Shown here in pieces: positions 29,187 to 38,600 of a stretch of 48,919 nt of DNA. The position numbers were made by a program, and so were the translations under genes. Position 1 is the first letter of the stretch. Each line of letters opens with the position of its first letter. The notes beneath the pieces were generated by a model. That model saw nothing but the letters and a program-made list of their open reading frames with translations. It was not told the DNA's origin and searched no databases. This DNA is from Chryseobacterium gleum (GTDB taxonomy: Bacteria > Bacteroidota > Bacteroidia > Flavobacteriales_D > Crocinitomicaceae): the NCBI GenBank assembly GCA_945860065.1, contig CAMAPI010000011.1:1-48919 (forward strand), given 5' to 3'.

Positions 29187-29732
29187 TTATCTTCTATTGA
29201 ATCCCCAAAAAGCGCCCATTGCTCCACCGAATAAATGGGCAAAATGAGAAATCTGAGTTTCTTGAAGAGAAGATAAAACTTCCATTCCAAAATACAAGAC
29301 AATCACCAGAATAAAGTTAAACGGTATTTCGCGGTTTCGGATATTCAATAAGGTGGATAAAACGATGTACATAAAGACCAATCCACTGAATCCTAGCAAG
29401 TGATTGTCCCACAAAAGCGTATGCAATATACCAGTAGCACCCGCCGTGATGACACTCATCAAAATAAAGCGTTGTGTTCCGTATTTCAATTCGATAATTG
29501 GACCTAAAATCAATAACAAGGACATATTACCTAATAAATGTTCCAAGGAAGAATGACCAAAAACATAGGTGAATAAACTGATATACCACTTCCAATCGTA
29601 GAATTGAGCATCCCCATTGAGTATAAATAGTTGACTAATGCTCGCTTCTGGCATCTTGATAACAAGAAAACTTCCTAACACGCAAATCAGCGCGAAGTAG
29701 AGAGATCCTTTGGATTGAAATGTAATTTTCAT
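29187..29732 (-). CDS. Rhomboid family intramembrane serine protease
   Basis: A compact 181-residue, six-helix membrane protein. The catalytic Ser116 lies in GFSG, His166 in HFAHLFGG, and HLLGN (His65, Asn69) supplies the oxyanion and helix-2 motif. Rhomboids cleave transmembrane segments of client proteins; the client is unknown. I chose ATG 29732 (MKITFQ), 1 bp after the clpS stop, over an upstream GTG that overlaps clpS. It is the last gene of the long minus-strand run. Confidence 0.88.
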   Translation of the reverse strand: MKITFQSKGSLYFALICVLGSFLVIKMPEASISQLFILNGDAQFYDWKWYISLFTYVFGHSSLEHLLGNMSLLLILGPIIELKYGTQRFILMSVITAGATGILHTLLWDNHLLGFSGLVFMYIVLSTLLNIRNREIPFNFILVIVLYFGMEVLSSLQETQISHFAHLFGGAMGAFWGFNRR

Positions 29733-29733
29733 A

Positions 29734-30006
29734 TTAATCGACTTTAGCACTTAAACCTTGATTCAATAAACGGAGACACATCGACTGCACCTCATCAAAC
29801 GAGCCTGTTTTCACCAAACATTTTCCATTCGTATGAATAATCCATGCACATTGCTCCGCTTGAACCATTTCATGCTTGCAAATTTTCATGAGGCAAGAAA
29901 TCACATGATCAAACGAATTAACGTCATCATTAAAGATAATCAAGCCTCTTTCTTCCGCTATGTGTTCTTTTCGTTGAACGCGTTCTTTAGGTGCAACCGT
30001 ACTCAT
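29734..30006 (-). CDS. clpS: Clp protease adaptor ClpS
   Basis: At 90 residues it has a flexible N-terminal tail, then IIFNDDVNSFDHVISCLMKICKHE (NDD-type motif that forms the N-end-binding pocket with nearby Met/Leu residues) and AEQCAWIIHTNGKCLV, with the conserved His. ClpS delivers substrates bearing N-terminal bulky residues to ClpA/ClpC. It sits between a 1653-residue exported-protein gene and the rhomboid gene with 1-bp gaps, so its expression is tied to the operon. clpC is at 9475-12015. Confidence 0.93.
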   Translation of the reverse strand: MSTVAPKERVQRKEHIAEERGLIIFNDDVNSFDHVISCLMKICKHEMVQAEQCAWIIHTNGKCLVKTGSFDEVQSMCLRLLNQGLSAKVD

Positions 30007-30007
30007 G

Positions 30008-33000
30008 TTACTTTTGTTTTATGGTCCATTTATAGTGTTGAGAAGCAGCTTCAATCCACTCCTTTTGTTCTTCATTTTCTGGATAGAATCTAAAAATCCA
30101 ATCTTCCTCTTCTTTGTGTGCGTCGTAGCTCACAGATTGACGCAACAACCAATCGTAGCAATCACTTTTACTGATATTCACGACAAATTCTTGAACTGGG
30201 ATTTTACTTATTCGATCCTTGGTTCGTTTCATGTCCGCCAAGTACAGCTGTTGGTTAACAGATATATTTGCCAATACATACTTTTCCGAAACAATGCGGT
30301 TTTTTGCTGCTTGATAGGTGAATGTCCCAACACGATTCAGACGGGTCAATTGCGACAAGTAATTATCCTCATTGACGTTGATGGCATACTGAACGATGGA
30401 ATCACGTTTGACAATTGGAATCAACGTTGGGATGATAACTGGAGTTGAAACAACAGCTACGTTCTCTGGAATGACGGATTGAACCGTCCCACGTTTCTTT
30501 GGTGTGATTCCCGAAGCCAACAATTGATTTGCTTCACCAATGGAAATGCGTTTCCCACGGTAATAAGCAACCACATAAGCATCTGGAATTCCTTTTGTGA
30601 TGACTTCGTTTTTACGTTGACGCGCATCAGTGAAACTCGTAAATTCTCCGGAGGAATAACGGAACTGTCCCTTTTCGGTTTTTGTCACCAATAATTCTTT
30701 TACACCATTGATGTTATCGCCGTTCAAGGGTTTATTGTACACAGCCACTTGAACAGTAAAGTACAGGTCTAAATTTGCCTCTGTACTATTTGGATCAATG
30801 TTGGTAGCAGTTGGCATGGAAGGAGTTTGTACGGTCGATGGATTTTGGTTCATCAGTTGATTCAATGCTAATTGTAATTCAGCTGCCGTCTGTTTGCGAC
30901 AAGTTCCATTCGCTTCCATCGCTTTGCCTTCATTGAAGGACATTCGTTTTCCGTCACAGTAAGCAACGATAAAGGCATCAGCGTAGCCAAGACGACGAAT
31001 CATCGTGCGTGTTTCAATTGCATCAACGGAGCCGTTAAAGTATCCCGCTAAGTAGCATGTTAATCCATTTGTCAAAACTTCCCCGGACACAGGACCAAAT
31101 TCTCTAAACAATTGATTTGGCACAGGTTTTCTAAATGCTCCAACTTGGACACGGAATATTAATCCTTCCGGCAATGCAACGTTAATGGGATGATCAGGAA
31201 AGCGTTGATTCATCGTTGTGATAGTTGTCATGGCAAAAGGAACTGGAGCACTTGTAGACGCGATAATGACCGCATTGGAAGCAGCAAGCATCGATCGCGC
31301 TTGAATGCCATTTTGCATCATCCATTCGTACGAAGCTTGATCGACAAAATCCACTAGTTGTTCTTGCTGGTTCTGAATTGACTCAGTGCGTTTATCGATG
31401 TCCTGCGTTAATTCCTCGTGTCTAGCAGCCAGTTGTTGAAGTGCTTGCAAGGAAATCTCGTTTTCCTTCGTCAACAACATACGCATGCTATCTTCGATTT
31501 GAATTTTCACTTGGTTGAGTGAATCTAATTTACGCTCATTTTGTTGGTATATCACACGTTGATTAGCGTATTGCACATACGTACTTTGAGTTTGTAATTC
31601 AGTTAGATTCGCTGGTTCTTCTGTTGAGATTGGTAGCGTTACATCGCTGTTTGATTCAGAATTCCGTTGAACGTTCGTTATTTCAGGCGGACTGACATTT
31701 AAAGACGCGATTTGAGCTTGAATTACTTTCGCTTTTTCAGGATTCTTTTCTGTTGAAAGTGCTTGTTCCAGTACCTGGATACTCAAGGTATTTACTTTAG
31801 TAAGCCCTTGTTCATAAGACGCTTGCAAAACACGAACACTTGGATACGTCGTCCCAAGTATTTCCATAGATTCAGTAATTGCTGCACGACGTTTTTCAAG
31901 CAGCAAAGTTTCTTCCAATTCCGCTACCATACTTGCCTTTTCTTGTGTACTGATACTTGTGGATGAAATTTGGTCCACTTGACGAATTACCTGTTCAATA
32001 GACGCCATGCGAGGAGTTTCCTTAACCTGATCAACCAAAATCACCTCGGCAACTACCGCATTCGTTTCTTGTTGCGCGATTGTATTTGTCTGCGCGGTAT
32101 TCAAACCCGCCAATCGCTCCCGCTCTCTTTCTCTTTCTGATTCTGTGTCTCGCTCTGTTCCTGTGTCCCCTTGTGCGTTGTTCGTCACCTGCCCAGTCAC
32201 AGTATTCGTTTGCGCTATATTCGTAGCATTCAATCCCGCCAATCGCTCTCGCTCTCGCTCTCTTTCTCTTTCTGCTTCTATTCCTTGCTGAACCATCGTA
32301 TTCGTCTGCGTAGCATTCAATCCCGCCAATCGCTCTGTCTCTCTTTCTCGCTCTCTTTCTCGCTCTCTATCCGCCAGCAACTCCACTTGTCCCTGAATGC
32401 GGCTTTCTGACAATTGTATTTGTTCTTCGATCAAGGCTTGTGTGGCCTCATTGGCAGTTGCCGCCTTGTTTTTCAATTCTCGGACATGTTGTTGTTCTCG
32501 CTCCTTCACTAACATCGCTCGTTTCTGAGCATCTGTTTCCTCATTGATTTTGGAAATATCCGAGGCATACGAAGGATCAAGCGTTTTCCATTCATTTACC
32601 ATCCGTTCTTGTTCCGTCACCAGTTGTTTTTGTTGTTGACGTTTTTGTGCGATTTCTTCTTGACGGACTTGCTCCTGTGCTACATCAAATGGAATGGCTG
32701 AAGTTGGCAATGGCATTTTCTCTGAAGCACTGATTTTTTCTTGTACTTCTTGTTCCAACTGAGCAAATGACGATGAACCTTGTTCTTGAAGATTCAATTT
32801 TAGAGACCAATCGGACAACTCTTGACTAGTTTTGCTGTTCAAAGCTGATTTCCGCTGTATTTCTTCGTCCAATGCGCTGCGGTCTTTTGGTTTGACCAAT
32901 GACGCTTGTTCTTTTAGACGTGCAATTTCTTTTTCAAGAGCGATTTGATTTTCTATTTGTTCTTGGTATTGTTTCCGTTCAACTACCAGTGTATTTTGTT

Positions 33001-34969
33001 GTTCGTCTGTATACGAGCGAATTACCGCTGCTAAGTCTTCCCCAGCCACGGATAATTGCTGTTTAATCAAGGATTTATTCTCCGTCAACAGTTCCATTAT
33101 TGCTTCGGAATTATGCTGATACTGCAACAAAGCAACTTGCTGATTGATTTTCTCTAAGTCTTTCAATACATCAACGTTCGGTATTCCGCGCTGATGATTT
33201 GCCGTCATCCAGGATGCTAGGAAATTCACCTGTTCCTCTAGTTTCGAAATTTGATTTTCGATTCGCTTTGTTTCTTCCATCCAACGCTCATTTTCCATTG
33301 GATCAATTGTCCCACTTCCGCGTTCTAGTCGTTCATCTAAGCGTTTCATCTGCTGCGAAAGCTCGGTATTGCTTCGCTCGAGTTCGTTGGCTAAATAATT
33401 GGTGAGTCGCACTTGATTTTCCATGTTGACCTCTGCCGCTAATAAGGAATCCGATAGAATGGCGATTAACGCACTCGTATCCTTGGCAGTAAGTCCCCAA
33501 TCCTGTTGAATTTTCTGTTCTGTCGTTAGGATTACTTTGCGGTTAAAGGATGCTAAATTGACATCTAAATTCGCGGATAAGTTCATTTTTTGACTCAGCA
33601 ATTGCATGGACTCCACTTGTTTAGGCTTCACGCGATTAATCACCTTCAATTCTTCTTTCGAATCAATCATGGCATAAATCAACTCTTGTTGCAATTCCAT
33701 GTCTTCGTCCACCAAGGGAACAACCAACTGCTCTTTGAATAGTTGATTGGAGCCTGTGACACTGATTTCCATTTGATAGGTTCCTGGGCCCGGGAGTCCA
33801 ACCAAATAGGATCCATCACCTTGACTGATGAAGGGGCCAAAGCGTTCATTGGTTTCAGGAACGATGAATTCCACCTTCACAGTTGAATTGGATTGATCGA
33901 TTTTATCCGATAAAAGTCCCGTGAAAAAGTACAATTCCTTTGGTGTTTCGGCAGCGCTGACTAAATACGTTTGAATGGCTGATAACTTACCATTACGATT
34001 CGAGGCAAAATTGGCATTGCCATTCGATAAATCAGGAATGTAAAAATAGTCATCGTTCGGCGACGAAAATGGGAAACGTAAATTTTCTACATCCGAACTT
34101 AGATTCGATTCCAAGGAATAAATGGAGCGGTATAAATCAAATCCACCCATGGACTGGTGTCCTTTTGAGCTAAAGAACAAGTATCCATTTTCTGCATCGA
34201 AAAACGGATAGACTTCATCTTGCGCAGTATTAACGGAACCTAACATTTTCATAGGTTTATCCCATTCGTTCTCTGCATTTTTTCGTTGAATGTACACATC
34301 CAAATTGGGGGATTCTGGTCCATAGCTTGCGAATACACGGAATTTCATTCCTCTTTTAAACGCGTAAATGGGCTCGAATGAATGTTTTGCATTTTCTTTC
34401 GCGAAGACTTCACTTGCTTTGTAAAAGCTGTAGCTGTCGTCTAAAAACGTGTAATGATCATAAAATGCTTCGCCAAAGGGCTGGGATTTTTTAACAACCT
34501 GCAAGGTGCGCATATCTTTCATTCCGGCTAGAGCGGACTGACAAGATTCAATTTCACCTTGAACATTGAACAAAGAAGCTAATTTTTCGTCCTTTTGCTT
34601 TAATACATTAAATTGCTGAATAGCCGTTTCGAAATAGTATTGATGCTGATAAATTTTACCTAAATAATAATAGGTTTCCAAAGGAAAGACGGCATCTTTC
34701 TTCGCTAAAATAAAATCATAATACTTCCGGGCATTTTTAATATCCTCCGTGTAGAAAATACAGGTGGCATATTTATAATTTAATTCCAAGTTTTTTTGAT
34801 TTTGAGCGAGTAATTGTCGGTAATCGACTTTTGCACTTTCGTATTCCTTTTTCTCGAAGGCTGCATCCGCTCTTTTCTTAATGGCAGTAACGGATTGCGC
34901 ATATCCTTCCTGAACTGTTAGGAACAGCAAGAAACAAACAAAAAGGTACGAAATGGACTTTTGTTTCAA
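30008..34969 (-). CDS. Very large exported TPR/coiled-coil protein with SPOR-like C-terminal repeats
   Basis: A 1653-residue protein. A signal peptide (1-24, ending EGYAQ) is followed by TPR-like helices (25-150), a PD40-like beta-propeller region (about 170-330, e.g. NGYLFFSSKGHQSMGGFDLY), and long Glu/Gln-rich coiled coils (about 440-1000). Three expanded Glu-Arg/RLAGLN repeat blocks lie at about 862-968, then more coiled coil. Two SPOR-like modules follow, near 1270 (IFRVQVGAFRKPV) and 1400 (YFTVQVAVYNKP), plus a partial third near 1525. PD40 plus peptidoglycan-binding-type modules suggest cell-envelope attachment. It is 25 bp after plsY and 1 bp before clpS. No named family is recognised over the full length. 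Confidence 0.75.
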   Translation of the reverse strand: MKQKSISYLFVCFLLFLTVQEGYAQSVTAIKKRADAAFEKKEYESAKVDYRQLLAQNQKNLELNYKYATCIFYTEDIKNARKYYDFILAKKDAVFPLETYYYLGKIYQHQYYFETAIQQFNVLKQKDEKLASLFNVQGEIESCQSALAGMKDMRTLQVVKKSQPFGEAFYDHYTFLDDSYSFYKASEVFAKENAKHSFEPIYAFKRGMKFRVFASYGPESPNLDVYIQRKNAENEWDKPMKMLGSVNTAQDEVYPFFDAENGYLFFSSKGHQSMGGFDLYRSIYSLESNLSSDVENLRFPFSSPNDDYFYIPDLSNGNANFASNRNGKLSAIQTYLVSAAETPKELYFFTGLLSDKIDQSNSTVKVEFIVPETNERFGPFISQGDGSYLVGLPGPGTYQMEISVTGSNQLFKEQLVVPLVDEDMELQQELIYAMIDSKEELKVINRVKPKQVESMQLLSQKMNLSANLDVNLASFNRKVILTTEQKIQQDWGLTAKDTSALIAILSDSLLAAEVNMENQVRLTNYLANELERSNTELSQQMKRLDERLERGSGTIDPMENERWMEETKRIENQISKLEEQVNFLASWMTANHQRGIPNVDVLKDLEKINQQVALLQYQHNSEAIMELLTENKSLIKQQLSVAGEDLAAVIRSYTDEQQNTLVVERKQYQEQIENQIALEKEIARLKEQASLVKPKDRSALDEEIQRKSALNSKTSQELSDWSLKLNLQEQGSSSFAQLEQEVQEKISASEKMPLPTSAIPFDVAQEQVRQEEIAQKRQQQKQLVTEQERMVNEWKTLDPSYASDISKINEETDAQKRAMLVKEREQQHVRELKNKAATANEATQALIEEQIQLSESRIQGQVELLADRERERERERETERLAGLNATQTNTMVQQGIEAERERERERERLAGLNATNIAQTNTVTGQVTNNAQGDTGTERDTESERERERERLAGLNTAQTNTIAQQETNAVVAEVILVDQVKETPRMASIEQVIRQVDQISSTSISTQEKASMVAELEETLLLEKRRAAITESMEILGTTYPSVRVLQASYEQGLTKVNTLSIQVLEQALSTEKNPEKAKVIQAQIASLNVSPPEITNVQRNSESNSDVTLPISTEEPANLTELQTQSTYVQYANQRVIYQQNERKLDSLNQVKIQIEDSMRMLLTKENEISLQALQQLAARHEELTQDIDKRTESIQNQQEQLVDFVDQASYEWMMQNGIQARSMLAASNAVIIASTSAPVPFAMTTITTMNQRFPDHPINVALPEGLIFRVQVGAFRKPVPNQLFREFGPVSGEVLTNGLTCYLAGYFNGSVDAIETRTMIRRLGYADAFIVAYCDGKRMSFNEGKAMEANGTCRKQTAAELQLALNQLMNQNPSTVQTPSMPTATNIDPNSTEANLDLYFTVQVAVYNKPLNGDNINGVKELLVTKTEKGQFRYSSGEFTSFTDARQRKNEVITKGIPDAYVVAYYRGKRISIGEANQLLASGITPKKRGTVQSVIPENVAVVSTPVIIPTLIPIVKRDSIVQYAINVNEDNYLSQLTRLNRVGTFTYQAAKNRIVSEKYVLANISVNQQLYLADMKRTKDRISKIPVQEFVVNISKSDCYDWLLRQSVSYDAHKEEEDWIFRFYPENEEQKEWIEAASQHYKWTIKQK
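32065..32385 (-). repeat. Three tandem coding repeat blocks with Glu-Arg microsatellite
   Basis: Within the 1653-residue protein gene, three blocks each pair a (GAGAGCGAGAAA)n-type run encoding alternating Glu and Arg with a conserved segment encoding RLAGLNATQTNT or a close variant. The units are separated by variable Gln/Thr/Asn-rich spacers. The 6- and 12-bp periods preserve frame. Confidence 0.85.
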
Positions 34970-34994
34970 CTACGTATTGTATTTACACGTCTTA

Positions 34995-35624
34995 TTACGC
35001 CTTCTTTGAGAAAAGGTTCATTTTGCTCTCTTGTCCAGTCAACAATCTGTCGATGTTTTTTCGATGAGCAAGGATCACCAATAATCCGAGAACCACGGTA
35101 AAAATAATCATGATTCGTGCGTCTTCTTTGATCATGAAATAACTGATGAACGGAAAACAAAGTGCTGAAGTTATTGCTCCAAGAGAAACAAAACGCGAAC
35201 GTAAAAAGACCACAAGAAAAATCGCCAAACAAACAAGTGCCGCATAAGGATTAATTCCAATGACAATTCCCAAGGAAGTTGCTACACCTTTTCCACCTCG
35301 AAAGTTGGCAAAAATAGGAAAGACATGTCCAAACACCACGCTGAATGAGCCACACAACTGAAGAATTAAAAATTCATCTTTATAGCCAATTAATAAATAC
35401 GCGAAGAAATGTGGAAGGCATGCTGCCAGAACGCCTTTGGAAACGTCAACAAGAAGCACGAACCAACCGGAACGTTTTCCCAGAACACGAAAGGTATTCG
35501 TAGCACCAGCATTTTTACTACCATGCTCTCGAATATCGATTCCATGAAAAGCTTTCCCAACCCATACAGCGGTCGGAATGGAACCAATAAGGTATCCAAG
35601 TAATATGATGGTTAATAGCAACAT
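34995..35624 (-). CDS. plsY: Acyl-phosphate glycerol-3-phosphate acyltransferase PlsY
   Basis: A 209-residue polytopic membrane protein with the PlsY motifs: GSIPTAVWVGK near 13-23, HGSKNAGATNTFRVLGK near 34-50, and the later FRGGKGVATSLG. PlsY transfers the acyl group from acyl-phosphate to glycerol-3-phosphate, giving lysophosphatidic acid, the first committed membrane lipid step. The partner PlsX is not in the window. It is sandwiched between two genes for giant exported proteins with gaps of 3 and 25 bp. Confidence 0.94.
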   Translation of the reverse strand: MLLLTIILLGYLIGSIPTAVWVGKAFHGIDIREHGSKNAGATNTFRVLGKRSGWFVLLVDVSKGVLAACLPHFFAYLLIGYKDEFLILQLCGSFSVVFGHVFPIFANFRGGKGVATSLGIVIGINPYAALVCLAIFLVVFLRSRFVSLGAITSALCFPFISYFMIKEDARIMIIFTVVLGLLVILAHRKNIDRLLTGQESKMNLFSKKA

Positions 35625-35627
35625 CGT

Positions 35628-38600
35628 TTATTTGTAAAGGAAATAACCACGGAATTTAGCGAGTAAATTCTTGGCAGTCACTTCGTCCATGACATCAAAT
35701 TTAAAATTTTTCGTTTTACGTTTCTCAGGTTTAATGGCTAAAATTGTTTCATTCACTGTTTTATCGTTCGTGAAGATCTGCAAATCCCCATCTCTTTTGG
35801 CCATCGTGTAATTCATAAAGTACTTGGTATCGTCTAATAAACTCAATTCCCACGTAAATCCTGGCGCCAATTCATCCGAAAAAGATTGTACATAAAACTG
35901 ATGCCATTCTACTTGCTTTAAAATAGGAGTACCGTTGATACTCACCAGTCCTACTTGATTGTTCACCGAAATTAATCCTTTGTCCACTTTTTTGACACTT
36001 GCTTTAAGCGTTCCATAGGATTCCAAAACAATATCGGAAAGAATGAACGTTTGCTCCATCGATGCCGGCATTTTACGCAGTTTATCCTCATCGAAATCTT
36101 TGAATACTTCTTGGGCATCTTTTGCATTGGACCAATGGACGAAGGTGTTTTTCAATCCGTAGCTTACTTTCTTCATATCCACTTCCTTCGCTCCTACTTC
36201 GAGCTTCATTTTAGCAGCAATATTTTCCATCACATTCGCCGCAATTGGCATACTCACGCGTGCATTGGCGGCAATCCGTGTTTTGTTTTTTTCTTGATCA
36301 AATTCAATTTTTCCATACAGGTCAATCTTGACATCACCCGTATTGATACCTAATTCAATGTCACCGAATCCAATTACTTTGCAGCTATTTACATCTAAGG
36401 TCAACAAGTTACTCAAGGTATCAGATTTATTCAAGCGGTTTTTAGTCGCGATTTGATATTCGCTTAACACATGGTTGTATTGCAAATATCCAAAAGAATT
36501 GAATAAACTTGGATCTTCGGAACCTTCTGTTTTAGATAGGAAACTTGGATAAATACGAACACTGTCCATACGTTCCGTTTGACGCCATAAGAATCCAGCA
36601 GCCAAGCGATCTCCTTTGGCATTCTTTGGTGTAGGATTAATCGGAATCTGAATGTTCGTTGCTAAAACCGTATCCTCAAACGTCATCCATGATTTATCGT
36701 ATTGACAGGTGTGATTTAATCGAGTTGATCCATTTAAAAATAATCCCACGTTGGAAGCTCGGACAATGACACTTCCGTAATAATCAAATTCCTTGCTTAA
36801 TTTGAAGCGATCCTTTTCTTTCACTTCCCCTTGCGCCGTGGTAGTGAGATTGACAAATTTAATGGAACTCATGGGTAAGTTGGTCAAATTACTATCTCTG
36901 TCATAATACGGATACTTCGCGATTCCTTCATAATATTTGCGCGAAGAAATTTTAATTTGCGCCTCTTTGAAGGTGTGGTACTTGGTGATGTAATTGGCAA
37001 CGATTACCGCATTTTTCAAGGAATCCATTGCGGCCTCTTTGCGAATGCGCACGCGAGAACTATCCGGGAAAATACGTGCATCGCCTACTTGAATGTAATC
37101 GACTGCATTACATAAAATCAATTGCGTTTTCAAATCATATTTTGCACTCAAGGACTTAAACTGAAGGGTGTCTTGTTTTTCATCCGTTGAGAAGAAATTA
37201 TTTCGCGATAAATCCGCACCACTTTCAAAACTCGTTTCTCCCCCTTTATTTTTCTGGAAGTCTAAACTCTCGCCATCCATGAACCAGGTAAACTTATCCA
37301 TTTGACAATAATAATGGTTTGCTGGAAACATGATGCGTTTCGTTCCGTTTTGGGTAAATTCTCCCTTACGCGTTTTGAAACTAATGTTTGTCTTCATTTC
37401 ATCCGATTGAATAGCCAAGGGATTCTCTCCGTATTTACTAAAGCGGTTGCGCAAACTAAAGGACGAGTTTTCTGAAAGAATATCCTCGTTGGTAAAGTTG
37501 TACTCTTTCGAATTTAAACTGGCTTCTTTGAATTCAAGGATTCCTTTTCCGGACATACCTTTTTTATCCAACAGCAAAGTACCACTCATCACGACATTGT
37601 CCTTGAACATAATCAATGGATTTTCCCCATAACTCGAAACTTTCATCAGGGCTTTTCTCGGCTGATAGGATATTAATGCTTGTTCGGAATGAACAACTGG
37701 ATACCTCACGCCTATTCCGATTTCCTTGTTATCGAAGATGGCTAAGCCAATCGTGGAATCAGGCAAGAACGTCAACTTCTTCGAAATGGAAACGGATTCC
37801 AAGAAATTAATCGTTCCTGTTCCTTGAAGTCCATTGTTCGAGAGCACAATTTTATTTTGATACTTGGTATCCGTTTCATAGAATGGGTATCCTTCCTCTG
37901 GTGCTTGCGCAACGAATCCCAACGAATAATCATTCATGATTTTTAAAGGCTCCGGAATTTTCGGAAAGATTCCAGCTGAATTTAAACTTCCTTCAAAGCG
38001 TAAACTCGCCTCTGAAAAATCATCTAAGCTGTCTAATTCAAATGCATTGACTGCATAATAGAAACGGGTGCTATCGTAGGCTCCTTTCAGGATTTCTTTC
38101 GAACTATAGTACACTTTTGACTCCCCGATGGATTTCAGAATTGGATAGTTTGCGTTATTTCCTTTTCGACCAGACTTCGCTTCGGGATCATCTATCAACA
38201 ATTCTCCTTTGATGTTTTTAAAGGAGCTGAACATCAAGATGCGTTCGTTTCCGTCCTCTTTGCGTAGTGGATTGACGCGCAATGTCGCTTCATCCGTAGA
38301 TAATAAATTGATTTTAAAGGCTTCATAGTCAAACTTCGAGAACTTGGTGAAAAATTCCATTTTTCCAGCCACTAACCAACCCCTAAAACTCAAATCACGG
38401 TTTTTATACATGGTCACGTAATTTGAATCTGGATAAATCGTTGTTTGCTGTGCTTGAGACAAGGACACTTCATCGACTTGATTCAAACACATTTCGTTTT
38501 TATCTAGCTGAATCACCGCGTAAGCGATGGTCGCGCGTTTGGACTTATTTAGTTGATCCATGCGAACGGACATTTTCTTTAAATTGGGATCTGCAGCAAT

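Noticed and set aside
32065-32385. CT-rich repeat as a separate plus-strand gene (79-codon frame)
   Set aside because: The frame is the reverse complement of the Glu-Arg coding repeats and encodes only Ser/Leu/Phe-rich low-complexity sequence.
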